DNA of 40,882 nt, taken from positions 1 through 40,882 of the forward strand of contig JAVEQI010000033.1 of assembly GCA_034007745.1 (NCBI GenBank), given 5' to 3'. The DNA comes from Desulforapulum sp034007745. GTDB taxonomy: Bacteria; Desulfobacterota; Desulfobacteria; Desulfobacterales; Desulfobacteraceae. Of the stretch, positions 7,607 to 15,960 are shown piece after piece. The position numbers and the translations under genes were made by a program. The notes beneath the pieces are model-generated. The model was given only the letters and a program-made list of their open reading frames with translations, ran no database searches and was not told the origin of the DNA. The stretch's first letter is position 1. Each line of letters opens with the position of its first letter.

Positions 7607-9451
7607 ATGTCGTCAGACACTTCTTCCGACCCCGATAAAGGCGAGTCCGGTTTATCCCAGGCTGGTTTCAACGAAATGGGGCTGATAAAGCCCGTACTAA
7701 AAGCATTGAACGACCTGGGGTATGAAACCCCGACCACCATCCAGGCCGAAACCATTCCCCATATAATGGCAGGTCGCGATCTTCTGGGCCAAGCCCAGAC
7801 AGGAACGGGTAAAACCGCCGCATTTGCCCTGCCGCTTCTCTCCCGCATCAACGTTAAACTGAAAAAACCCCAGGTGCTGGTGCTCGCACCCACAAGGGAA
7901 CTTGCCATCCAGGTGGCGGAATCCTTTAAGAGTTATGGTGCCCGCATCAAGGGGTTTAATGTCCTGCCCGTTTACGGGGGACAGGCATATGCAGGTCAGC
8001 TCAACCAGCTGAAACGGGGGGTGCATGTGATCGTGGGGACCCCCGGCCGTCTCATGGATCTGATGAAGCGGGGTGTGCTTGATTTTGCCTCCCTCATGAC
8101 CCTTGTGATTGACGAGGCCGATGAAATGCTGAGGATGGGATTTATCGATGACGTGGAGTGGATACTCGAACAGACCCCGCAAGGTCGCCAGATTGCCCTT
8201 TTTTCGGCGACCATGCCAGCCCCTATCAAGAAGATAGCCGTAAAGTATCTCACCGACCCTAAAGATGTATCCATACGACTGCGTACGGCAACTGCGGCAA
8301 CCATTCGTCAGCGCTTCTGGATGGTGAAGGGAACCCACAAGTTAGATGCTCTGACCAGAATTCTTGAGGCTGAGACCTTTGATGCGATCATTGTTTTTGT
8401 CCGCACAAAAACGGCGACCCTGGAACTTGCGGAAAAGCTTGAGGCAAGGGGGTATGCTGCGGTTGCCCTTAATGGAGACATTGCCCAGAATGCAAGGGAA
8501 AGGACCATTGACCGGTTTAAAAAAGGAAAGATAGACATTCTTGTTGCCACCGATGTGGCGGCCCGGGGGCTTGATGTGGAGAGGGTCAGCCACGTTATCA
8601 ACTTCGATATACCCAACGGTGCCGAGTCCTATGTCCATAGAATAGGCAGAACCGGCAGGGCAGGGCGGGAAGGAGATGCCATCCTCTTTGTTTCCCCAAG
8701 GGAAAGATGGATGCTCAGGGTGATAGAAAAGACCACCCGCCAGAAGATCGAGATGATGAACCTGCCTTCAACCGAGGCGATAAATGACAAGCGCATTGCA
8801 GATTTTAACCAGAGCATAACAGACACCCTCGCTTCAAAAGAGCTGGGGCTCTACCTTAACCTCATGGATCAGTACCGCCAGGAGCACGATGTGCCGGCTT
8901 TGGATATCGCTGCCGCCCTTGCCTTCATGCTCCAGGGAGATAAGCCGCTGCTTATCTCAGCGGATAAAAAAACGACACCTGTTCCTGAAGGGTCCCTGCC
9001 CGGGGTTGAAAAACCCAAGGGGAAATCTTTCCGGTCGCCAGTCAAACCCCCACTTGACCCTTCCCGGAACAAGGTTAAACCAACGGACAGACCAACGGCT
9101 ATATTTGCGGATAAACCTTCCCATATCGAGGATGCGGTCAAGGATGAAACTACCCGTAAAAAACCGACATCCAGAAGAAAGGCAGCCCTTCTGCCGCCCG
9201 GAAAGGGAATGGAGCGCTTTCGTATAGAGGTCGGTGAGGTCCATGGGGCCAAACCAAAGGATATTGTCGGTGCCATAGCCAATGAGGCCGAGCTTGACGG
9301 AAAGTTTATCGGAGCCATCACCATTGAACAGGACCATTCGTTTGTGGATCTACCCATTGGTATGCCGGTGACGATTTTTGAGTTTTTAAAAAAAGTGAGG
9401 GTGGCGGGTCAACCGCTTAAGATCTCCAGGTGCAGCAACTATAAATCATGA
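7607..9451 (+). CDS. deaD: DEAD-box RNA helicase with DbpA-type RNA-binding domain
   Basis: An ATP-dependent RNA helicase of the DeaD/CsdA group, used in ribosome assembly and RNA decay. The Q motif lies around residues 21-45 (FNEMGL...TPTTIQ), followed by AQTGTGKT (63-70), PTRELA, TPGRLMD, DEADEML, SATMP, ATDVAARGLDVE and HRIGRTGRAG. A long basic, Pro/Lys-rich linker (about 455-530) leads to a C-terminal domain of about 75 residues beginning MERFRIEVGEVHGAKP, which matches the DbpA RNA-binding fold. GAGGT 12 bases upstream supports ATG 7607. The stop overlaps the start of the U32 gene (ATGA), so the two are translationally coupled. Confidence 0.92.
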   Translation: MSSDTSSDPDKGESGLSQAGFNEMGLIKPVLKALNDLGYETPTTIQAETIPHIMAGRDLLGQAQTGTGKTAAFALPLLSRINVKLKKPQVLVLAPTRELAIQVAESFKSYGARIKGFNVLPVYGGQAYAGQLNQLKRGVHVIVGTPGRLMDLMKRGVLDFASLMTLVIDEADEMLRMGFIDDVEWILEQTPQGRQIALFSATMPAPIKKIAVKYLTDPKDVSIRLRTATAATIRQRFWMVKGTHKLDALTRILEAETFDAIIVFVRTKTATLELAEKLEARGYAAVALNGDIAQNARERTIDRFKKGKIDILVATDVAARGLDVERVSHVINFDIPNGAESYVHRIGRTGRAGREGDAILFVSPRERWMLRVIEKTTRQKIEMMNLPSTEAINDKRIADFNQSITDTLASKELGLYLNLMDQYRQEHDVPALDIAAALAFMLQGDKPLLISADKKTTPVPEGSLPGVEKPKGKSFRSPVKPPLDPSRNKVKPTDRPTAIFADKPSHIEDAVKDETTRKKPTSRRKAALLPPGKGMERFRIEVGEVHGAKPKDIVGAIANEAELDGKFIGAITIEQDHSFVDLPIGMPVTIFEFLKKVRVAGQPLKISRCSNYKS

Positions 9452-11442
9452 CTATTGAACGACCAATCATACTTGCGCCTGCAGGGGATGTTGACTCATT
9501 TCTTGCAGCCGTTGCCGCAGGAGCCGATGCCGTGTACTGCGGGCTTAAAATCTTTTCGGCCCGCATGGAGGCGGCAAACTTCGGCATTGAGGAACTCGCA
9601 CGCCTTACCAGCCTTGCCCGATCCAAGGGGGTAGCAGTTCATGTGGCCATCAACTCGCTGATCAAGCCCAATGAACTCGAAAAGGTTGAGAACATCATGG
9701 CCAAGCTTGTGGCTTATGTTCGTCCCCATGCCCTGATCGTCCAGGACCTAGCCGTGGTGAACGTTGCACGGGCCTCGGGTTTCGAGGGCGAAATCCATCT
9801 CTCCACCCTTGGCAACGCCTCCTCACCAGCCAGCCTTGAAACGGTCAAAAAAACCGGGTTCGACAGGGTGGTGCTGCCCAGGGAATTGAGCGTGGACGAG
9901 ATCAAGATCATTGCCGAAAATACCCCTCCGGGCCTTGATCTTGAGGTGTTTATCCATGGTGCCCTTTGCTACGCTGTTTCGGGTCGGTGTTATTGGAGCA
10001 GCTGGTTCGGGGGAAAGAGCGGCACAAGGGGGCGCTGTGTTCAGCCCTGCCGCCGGGTGTACACCCAAAAGGGTCAACGCCAGAGGTTTTTTTCCTGTGT
10101 GGACTTTTCCGCAGACGTGCTTGTTAAAATTCTCAGTAAAATTCCCCAGGTGACAACCTGGAAGATCGAGGGCAGGAAAAAGAGTCCACACTATGTATTC
10201 TATACTGTAAAGGCTTACAGGCTGTTGCGGGATCACGGGTCAGACCCCGGTGAAAAAAGAAGAGCTCTTTCGTTTCTTGACTATGCCATGGGAAGACCCA
10301 CCACCCACTACAACCTGTTAGACCAGCGTCCCCAGAACCCCTTAAAGGCGGATGTCGAGACAGGGTCAGGGTTGTTTGCCGGAAGGGTAAACAATGAACG
10401 AACTCCCTTCTTTATTACAAGGGAGGCCCTTCTGAGAGGGGACCTTTTGAGGATCGGGTATGAGGACGGTAGGGGCCATGCAATTCAGAGGATTACCCGC
10501 CCGGTTCCGAAACGTGGGAGGGTTTCCCTCAAATCCCCCCCGGGAACGAGGCTTCAGAAGGGGGATCCGGTCTTTATCGTGGACCGCAGGGAACCCGGAG
10601 TCATGGAGTTGATCCAGGCCCTCAAGCTTGAACTTGAAGGTTTAGAGTCGCCAACGGTAAGGCCGCCTGCAAGAACAAAGACCAGGGCATCGGCAACCTT
10701 GCCACCAAGGGGAAGAGCAAGAAGGGTTGAGCCAATTCATATAACCCTTACCCGGAATCAGGTCCGGTCAAACAGGCATGGGAATAAGGCAGGCTGGGAA
10801 AATGCCCTGTGGCTGTCTGAAGGCTCGATTGCCAAGCTTCCCAACCGGGTGGTGGGCGCTACCTGGTGGTGGTTGTCTCCGGTGATTTGGCCAAAGGACG
10901 AGGCCGGTCATATGGCCCTTGTTAAAGAGGCCCTGGCAAAGGGAGCAAAACGGTTTGTTCTCAATGGTGTGTGGCAGCTTGGTCTCTTTGCCGACACCGC
11001 CGGTCTAGAGCTCTGGGCCGGTCCATTTTGCAATATTGCCAATGCCTCGGCCATTGACATGCTTCGAATCCAGGGCTTTTCAGGTGCCTTTGCAAGTCCC
11101 GAGCTTGGCATGGAGGGATTTATGGCCCTTGGTGCCGACTCTTCCATACCCCTTGGGGCGGTTGTTTCAGCAAACTGGCCCCTTGCCATATCAAGAATTG
11201 TCGCAGATGAGGTCCGCCTTAATACACCCTTTGCAAGCCCCATGAAAGAACAGGCGTGGGTGTCACGAAGGGACGGCAATTTCTGGGTCTTTCCAGGCTG
11301 GAGGCTTGATCTTACGGCAAAAGTAAATGATCTTGCCCGGGCAGGTTTTGTACAGTTTGTGACCATGGACGAGCCTGTGCCCAGGCAGATGGCCATGAAG
11401 AAACGGCCGGGTCTGTGGAACTGGGACCACGATCTTTTATAA
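9448..11442 (+). CDS. U32-family protein, RlhA-like (rRNA hydroxylation type)
   Basis: A 664-residue member of peptidase family U32. Despite the name, characterised relatives (RlhA, TrhP, UbiU/V) are oxygen-independent hydroxylation factors carrying a 4Fe-4S cluster. The N-terminus is the U32 barrel start (IILAPAGDVDSFLAAVAAGADAVY, residues 8-31). The diagnostic segment EVFIHGALCYAVSGRC follows, with cysteines at 174, 181, 197 and 217 spaced as in the iron-sulfur U32 proteins. The length is close to RlhA (about 650), the enzyme for 5-hydroxycytidine at 23S position 2501. Orthology to RlhA is inferred, not proven. It overlaps deaD by 4 bases, which fits a shared rRNA target. The stop codon lies inside a dispersed 57-bp repeat. 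Confidence 0.8.
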   Translation: MTIERPIILAPAGDVDSFLAAVAAGADAVYCGLKIFSARMEAANFGIEELARLTSLARSKGVAVHVAINSLIKPNELEKVENIMAKLVAYVRPHALIVQDLAVVNVARASGFEGEIHLSTLGNASSPASLETVKKTGFDRVVLPRELSVDEIKIIAENTPPGLDLEVFIHGALCYAVSGRCYWSSWFGGKSGTRGRCVQPCRRVYTQKGQRQRFFSCVDFSADVLVKILSKIPQVTTWKIEGRKKSPHYVFYTVKAYRLLRDHGSDPGEKRRALSFLDYAMGRPTTHYNLLDQRPQNPLKADVETGSGLFAGRVNNERTPFFITREALLRGDLLRIGYEDGRGHAIQRITRPVPKRGRVSLKSPPGTRLQKGDPVFIVDRREPGVMELIQALKLELEGLESPTVRPPARTKTRASATLPPRGRARRVEPIHITLTRNQVRSNRHGNKAGWENALWLSEGSIAKLPNRVVGATWWWLSPVIWPKDEAGHMALVKEALAKGAKRFVLNGVWQLGLFADTAGLELWAGPFCNIANASAIDMLRIQGFSGAFASPELGMEGFMALGADSSIPLGAVVSANWPLAISRIVADEVRLNTPFASPMKEQAWVSRRDGNFWVFPGWRLDLTAKVNDLARAGFVQFVTMDEPVPRQMAMKKRPGLWNWDHDLL

Positions 11443-11494
11443 CCGGCACGGCCGGAGCGAGAGAGGCATCCGGCCACAACGAATATTGAAACAC
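11438..11494. repeat. 57-bp dispersed repeat, identical copy at 39130-39186
   Basis: The unit begins TATAACCGGCACGG and ends TATTGAAACAC. It contains a hairpin with GGCCGG and CCGGCC arms around the loop AGCGAGAGAGGCAT. The copy at 39130-39186 is identical by eye over all 57 bases. A diverged copy lies at about 3226-3275. It overlaps the U32 stop codon (11440-11442). No U-run follows on the plus strand. Confidence 0.8.
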
Positions 11495-11620
11495 GATAGC
11501 TGTTAGCGGTTACTTATACCCCCGTGTCCTTTCGGATACAACGAACGGTGAAATTCCGCGAGTTGCAAAACCCGGATTTACCCTAGAATTCCAGGCATTA
11601 CGATATTATTATTGTTACTG

Positions 11621-11646
11621 CAGGGGCAATTCATTAATTGCCCCTG
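11621..11646. repeat. Perfect 11-bp palindrome with 4-base loop
   Basis: CAGGGGCAATT (11621-11631) and AATTGCCCCTG (11636-11646) flank CATT. It sits in the 417-bp gene-free stretch between the U32 gene and mrpE. It resembles a REP-type palindrome; no T-run follows, so terminator activity is uncertain. In the rest of this stretch I see only AT-rich sequence and a weak candidate -35 (TTGACC at 11751) without a convincing -10. Confidence 0.6.
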
Positions 11647-11859
11647 GGTGAATTACTGCACCTCGTCCGTTAAAATGGGGCCGTCATATGGTGTCATTTT
11701 ATATTCCTCCCCCCCTAACTTGTATCCCGAAAAAATTGCTTAAATAAGAGTTGACCTTTTACAAAATCTTTATTAAATCATATAACTGTTTTCCCAGGTT
11801 ACGGTCCTGACGTCCTTATGGGCAGCAGTTTAACGTTTTTTAAGTGTGAGGTTCTGGTC

Positions 11860-12360
11860 GTGAAAGTACAAAAACGCAAGTCGTCATTTTTCATTGGTTT
11901 TTTTATACTTTTCCTGTTCTGGTTGGTTTTTTCCGGTAAGTTTGACCTGTTTCACCTTGGTCTTGGTGTTATTTCCTGTGCCCTTGTGTCCTGGTTTGTA
12001 TCGGACCTTTCAGTCATAGAATCCCGACCCATAAGCCTGGTAAGGCTTTGGGTAAACTTTATCCTCTATTTTCCATGGCTTTTATGGCAGACTTTTACTT
12101 CAAGCCTCCATGTGTTGTCCCTGGTGCTCAGTCCAAAGATGATGGATCGTATAGATCCCCACATCTTCAGGATTAAAACCAGAATTGACGATCGTTTGGG
12201 GCTTGTAACCTTTGCCAACTCCATCACTCTCACCCCGGGTACTATAACGGTGGATATATCAATACACGGCGATTTTATCATTCACGCCATTGACAAGGAA
12301 TCTGCGGCAGGTCTTCCCGGTGAGATGGAGAGGCGTGTCGCAAGGATATTTGGTGAATAA
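11860..12360 (+). CDS. mrpE: Mrp antiporter subunit E
   Basis: A small membrane subunit of the multisubunit Na+(or Ca2+)/H+ antiporter, equivalent to MbhA of the Mbh complexes. It has two N-terminal hydrophobic segments followed by a cytoplasmic domain with the family hallmark SITLTPGTITVDI. An ATG at 11818 is in frame but has no ribosome binding site. The GTG at 11860 has GAGG 8 bases upstream and starts the normal-length protein (166 residues, VKVQKRKSSFFIGFF). It is the first gene of the antiporter operon and its stop overlaps the mrpF start by one base (TAATG). Confidence 0.9.
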   Translation: MKVQKRKSSFFIGFFILFLFWLVFSGKFDLFHLGLGVISCALVSWFVSDLSVIESRPISLVRLWVNFILYFPWLLWQTFTSSLHVLSLVLSPKMMDRIDPHIFRIKTRIDDRLGLVTFANSITLTPGTITVDISIHGDFIIHAIDKESAAGLPGEMERRVARIFGE

Positions 12361-12644
12361 TGGAAACTTATATTGCATACGCGACAATAGCGCTGGCTAT
12401 TTTCATGGCCGTTCCCCTGTACAGGGCGGTTGTTGGGCCAACTGTCCAGGACCGCATCATGGGCGGCAACGCCATTGGAACCAAGACAACGGTCCTGCTG
12501 ATAATGACAGGATTTAACTTTGACCGGGTGGATATGTTCATTGATATTTCCCTTGCCTATGCCATGCTCAACTTTATTTCTGTGCTTGCGGCATCCCGGT
12601 ATTTCCATAAACGCAAGGGATTGTATAAGGAGATGGATAGATGA
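12360..12644 (+). CDS. mrpF: Mrp antiporter subunit F
   Basis: A 94-residue, three-helix membrane subunit (MbhB equivalent). The family signature DRIMGGNAIGTKTTVLL occupies about residues 31-47. A second conserved block, DMFIDISLAYAMLNF, covers the third helix. The start overlaps the mrpE stop and the stop overlaps the mrpG start (ATGA), the usual coupling in this operon type. Confidence 0.93.
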   Translation: METYIAYATIALAIFMAVPLYRAVVGPTVQDRIMGGNAIGTKTTVLLIMTGFNFDRVDMFIDISLAYAMLNFISVLAASRYFHKRKGLYKEMDR

Positions 12645-12973
12645 TTATACTTTCTGCATTGCTCATCACAGTCGGGCTTTTATTTTTCATTGGCGGGTGC
12701 GTTGGAATCATCCGTCTGCCGGATTTCTATACCCGCCTCCATGCTGTGGGAACCGTGGATACCATGGGGCTTTTTTTTACAATGTCCGGGCTGATTCTTT
12801 ATCTTTTACAGGACTTTACCCTGGCCAATGCAATGGCCGGGTTAAAGATCTCACTCATAGTTGTTTTCTTCTTTATCGCAAGCCCCACTGCCACACATGC
12901 CATTGTTGACGCAGGAATCCGGGGGGGCGGCGAACCTTGGAAAAAGAGAAAAAAGGAGGGAGACAACCTATGA
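12641..12973 (+). CDS. mrpG: Mrp antiporter subunit G
   Basis: A 110-residue, three-helix membrane subunit (MbhC equivalent). The conserved segment IIRLPDFYTRLHAVGTVDTMG follows the first helix, and the SPTATHAI motif lies at the end of helix 3. The tail is highly charged (EPWKKRKKEGDN). Overlaps mrpF by 4 bases and the next gene by 4 bases. Confidence 0.93.
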   Translation: MIILSALLITVGLLFFIGGCVGIIRLPDFYTRLHAVGTVDTMGLFFTMSGLILYLLQDFTLANAMAGLKISLIVVFFFIASPTATHAIVDAGIRGGGEPWKKRKKEGDNL

Positions 12974-13215
12974 TCTGGCAGCTTGATCTGATAATTCTTG
13001 TGCTTGTCATTGTCTGTGCCATTGCGGCAATTAACGTCAAGGATCTGTTGAGCGCCGCCATTCTTCTTAGTGCTTACAGCTTCATGCTCTGTCTTTTGTG
13101 GGCCGTAATGGGAGCGGTTGATGTAGCATTTACCGAGGCCACCGTGGGTGCTGGAGTGAGCACGGTCTTTTGCGTTGCAGCGGTGTTTCACACAACAAGG
13201 AGGACAAAGGATTGA
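12970..13215 (+). CDS. MbhD-like subunit (MrpA C-terminal region, DUF4040)
   Basis: An 81-residue, three-helix membrane protein corresponding to the region that in canonical Mrp systems is part of the C-terminus of MrpA, and in archaeal Mbh complexes is the separate subunit MbhD. The core AAINVKDLLSAAILLSAYSF and the EATVGAGVST motif are typical. The frame is open from 12937, but ATG 12970 (MIWQLDLI) has a strong ribosome binding site AAGGAGGG and overlaps the mrpG stop as ATGA. The stop overlaps the next start (TTGA). Confidence 0.85.
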   Translation: MIWQLDLIILVLVIVCAIAAINVKDLLSAAILLSAYSFMLCLLWAVMGAVDVAFTEATVGAGVSTVFCVAAVFHTTRRTKD

Positions 13216-14039
13216 AGATTCTTGGACGAGTGACTGTTATTCTTTGCGGCTTGCTTCTCTTGGTTTATGTCGGTGAATTCCCGGATTTTGCTGATCCCCA
13301 ATCACCTGCGTCAACCCATGTTTCTCCTTATTATATCCAGAACGCCCTGGAGGATACTGCGGTACCCAACCTTGTTACGGCTATCCTTGCCGACTACAGG
13401 GGATATGACACCATGTTTGAAGCAACTGTGATTTTTACTGCAGGTCTTGCCTGCTTTTTTTTAATGAGACTGCCTAAAAAAGAGGAAAGAGTTGTTTTTT
13501 ACCGCCACAGGGCCACCGGAGTCACCCTTCGTATCGACGATTGCGGGGCGGTTCCAAAGGACACCCAAGCCTTTCATCGCATTGACAGCCAGTGGGTGCC
13601 AAGGGATCTGATAATACGCAGCACTACACGTTTGCTGATACCCTTTGTTCAGATATATGCCCTTTATGTGCTGGCCCACGGCCACCATAGTCCTGGAGGC
13701 GGATTCCAGGCTGGAGTCGTGCTTGGCGCGTCTATAATCCTGCTTGCCATTTCCCAGGATTTAAGGAGTGCAATTTCAAAAATCAAAGAAAAAACAGTGG
13801 GCATCCTGAGCTCCTTGGGTGTTTTGATCTATGCAGGTACCGGATTCCTCTGTCTTTTGCTCGGTGAAAGTTTTCTTGATTACGGGGCCCTTGCCTCTCT
13901 TTTGGGAACAGACAGGGTCATGGCTCGATCCCACGGCATTCTCATCGTTGAGGTTGGTGTTGCCATGGCTGTAATGTCGGTTCTGATTTGGATCTACTAC
14001 AACCTGTCTTCGGCAGGCAAGCAGGATGAGGGGTTATAA
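13212..14039 (+). CDS. mrpB: MbhE-MrpB fusion subunit
   Basis: A 275-residue membrane protein joining two modules. The first about 100 residues resemble MbhE (helix, then DPQSPASTHVSPYYIQNALEDT and a helix). The second part, from about residue 130, is a MrpB domain (TTRLLIPFVQIYALYVLAHGHHSPGGGFQAGVVL). In Pyrococcus-type Mbh these are separate subunits. The start is TTG at 13212: it overlaps the preceding stop as TTGA and has AAGGAGG exactly 8 bases upstream. An upstream ATG at 13170 lies deep in the previous gene and is unlikely. A charged region of about 35 residues links the two modules. Confidence 0.87.
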   Translation: MKILGRVTVILCGLLLLVYVGEFPDFADPQSPASTHVSPYYIQNALEDTAVPNLVTAILADYRGYDTMFEATVIFTAGLACFFLMRLPKKEERVVFYRHRATGVTLRIDDCGAVPKDTQAFHRIDSQWVPRDLIIRSTTRLLIPFVQIYALYVLAHGHHSPGGGFQAGVVLGASIILLAISQDLRSAISKIKEKTVGILSSLGVLIYAGTGFLCLLLGESFLDYGALASLLGTDRVMARSHGILIVEVGVAMAVMSVLIWIYYNLSSAGKQDEGL

Positions 14040-14040
14040 T

Positions 14041-14451
14041 ATGGACCTTTTAAATTTGATTGCGGCAAAGGCTAATTACTGGACTTATATTATATTAATG
14101 ATGGTTGGCTTCTACGCCTTAATTGCAAAGAACAACCTGGTCAAGAAAATAGTTGGCATGACCATTTTTCAGACGGCAGTTCTTCTCTTTTACGTATCCA
14201 TGAGTACGAAAAAAGGGGGCACAATACCCATACTGCACCATGGCGAAACCACCAGTTTAGACCCTGGTCACGTTTCAGCCCTTGTGAATGTGGCGGACTA
14301 TGTAAACCCCCTTCCCCATGTACTAATGCTTACCGCCATTGTAGTGGGGGTTGCAACCCTTGGAGTTGCCCTGTCCCTCGCCATTAAGGTCTACAAGACC
14401 TATGGTACCCTTGAGGAAGATGAGATTAACCTACAGTTAAGGAACGGATAG
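14041..14451 (+). CDS. mrpC: Mrp antiporter subunit C (NuoK-like)
   Basis: A 136-residue, three-helix protein homologous to NuoK, needed for ion translocation in Mrp complexes. Conserved features are the FYALIAKNNLVKKIVGM segment and the PLPHVLMLTAIVVGVATLGVALSL block of helix 3. ATG 14041 is preferred over an in-frame ATG at 14026, because GAGG lies about 8 bases before it and it starts right after the mrpB stop. A loop of about 35 residues carrying HHGE separates helices 2 and 3. Confidence 0.92.
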   Translation: MDLLNLIAAKANYWTYIILMMVGFYALIAKNNLVKKIVGMTIFQTAVLLFYVSMSTKKGGTIPILHHGETTSLDPGHVSALVNVADYVNPLPHVLMLTAIVVGVATLGVALSLAIKVYKTYGTLEEDEINLQLRNG

Positions 14452-14456
14452 AAACC

Positions 14457-15959
14457 ATGCTCAATACCTTTCCTGCAATAATTATAGTTGTCCCCCTGCT
14501 TGCTGCCCTGTTAATCGCAGGAATCAGTTTTATCGACAGGCGGGCCTGTTTTCCCATTGGTGTTGTGGCCCTTTTGATCTCATTTGCTGGGGCTGCGGTA
14601 ATGCTTTTCAATGTGGTCAGCACAGGTGTTGCCATGGAGTACAGATTTGGCGGCTGGGCCGGCCCCATGGGAATTGTCTATGTGATAGATCATTTAAGCG
14701 CCCTTGTTCTTGTGGTTATCACAGGGATCGCCCTGGTCAATCTTGTGTCAAGCCGTCAGACCATTATTGATGAACTCAAGGAAAAAGATGGGGCCTTTGT
14801 CGCCCTTTATTTGCTGTTCACCGCAGGCCTTGTTGGAATGACGGCAACGGGTGACGCATTTAACCTATACGTGCTTTTAGAAATCACCTCCCTTTCAGGC
14901 TATGCCCTTATCGGCCTTGGAAGTGAACGGGCACCCCTTGCATCATTGAAGTATCTTTTCCTCGGCACTATCGGGGCAACTTTTTATCTGGTTGGCGTAG
15001 GTTATCTCTACATTGCCACAGGGTCACTTAATATGGTTGACCTTGCCACCATTATTCCGGGATTAATGGATTCGGGTGTCATTCTCTTTGCCTTTATTTT
15101 TTGCATGACCGGGTTGTTTGTCAAAATGGCGATGTTCCCGGTCCATGGATGGCTGCCCGGGGCTTATTCCGAGGCATCCTCCCCTGCTGCAGGCCTGATC
15201 GCACCACTTACAACCAAGGTAATGATCTATATTCTAATAAGAATCTGCCTGTCAGTTTTTTCTGTTGAATATGTGTTTGCCAACCTTGATGTGGGGCAAA
15301 TTATGGTCTGGCTTGCCATCGCAACCATTGTGTTTGGTTCTGTGTCTGCCCTTGCCCAGACAAACTACAGGCGAATGCTAACCTATATAATAATAGCCGA
15401 GGTTGGCTATATGGTGGGCGGTTTTTTTCTTGGTAATAAAATGGGCATGTCCGGCGCAATGCTTCACATTGTCAATGATGCTGTTATGACACTATGCCTT
15501 TTTATGGTTGCGGGTATTGTAGTTAACAGGATGAAAACAGATGACAGGGATGGCTTCAAAGGTCTGTTCCGATCCATGCCCTTTACCATGGCAGGTTTTG
15601 TGCTGGCAGCTCTTTCCATCATAGGTGTACCGCCCACCTGCGGTTTTTTCAGCAAGTGGTACCTGATATTGGGTGGAGTTGCCGCAGGCAATTACTGGTT
15701 TGTTGCGGCCCTGATCTTTTCTTCGCTTGTGAATGCCGTGCTCTTCTTCCGTCTGTTTGAGATCGCCTATTTTGAACCCTTTGGCGACGACCACCATGGT
15801 GAATCCCCAGGCGCTGGCGCCGTTGGAATAAAAGAGGCTCCTATGATTATGCTGCTGCCCTTTCTTGCCGTATCCTTTTTGTTGATAGTACTTGGTGTCT
15901 ATTCGGGCAGGATTGTCACCAACATTATTTATTTTGCCATACCCGGGGGGATAATCTAA
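14457..15959 (+). CDS. mrpD: Mrp antiporter subunit D, first copy (NuoL/M/N-like)
   Basis: A 500-residue polytopic antiporter-like subunit with about 14 helices, homologous to NuoL/M/N and MbhH. The key residues of a proton-conducting half channel are present: Glu142 in TM5 (YVLLEITSLSGYAL), Lys223 in TM7 seven residues before His230 (VKMAMFPVHGWLPGAYSEA), a TM8 lysine (PLTTKVMIYI) and a TM12 lysine (GFFSKWYLILGG). The gene follows mrpC by 5 bases and precedes a second MrpD by one base. It is the most canonical of the three copies. Confidence 0.92.
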   Translation: MLNTFPAIIIVVPLLAALLIAGISFIDRRACFPIGVVALLISFAGAAVMLFNVVSTGVAMEYRFGGWAGPMGIVYVIDHLSALVLVVITGIALVNLVSSRQTIIDELKEKDGAFVALYLLFTAGLVGMTATGDAFNLYVLLEITSLSGYALIGLGSERAPLASLKYLFLGTIGATFYLVGVGYLYIATGSLNMVDLATIIPGLMDSGVILFAFIFCMTGLFVKMAMFPVHGWLPGAYSEASSPAAGLIAPLTTKVMIYILIRICLSVFSVEYVFANLDVGQIMVWLAIATIVFGSVSALAQTNYRRMLTYIIIAEVGYMVGGFFLGNKMGMSGAMLHIVNDAVMTLCLFMVAGIVVNRMKTDDRDGFKGLFRSMPFTMAGFVLAALSIIGVPPTCGFFSKWYLILGGVAAGNYWFVAALIFSSLVNAVLFFRLFEIAYFEPFGDDHHGESPGAGAVGIKEAPMIMLLPFLAVSFLLIVLGVYSGRIVTNIIYFAIPGGII

Positions 15960-15960
15960 G

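Noticed and set aside
10908..11477. 189-codon minus-strand open frame over the U32 gene end
   Set aside because: Antisense to a well-supported gene; low-complexity Ser/Arg/Pro composition and no ribosome binding site.
11621..11646. Intrinsic terminator
   Set aside because: Stem is perfect, but no U-tract follows on either strand; kept as a palindromic repeat.
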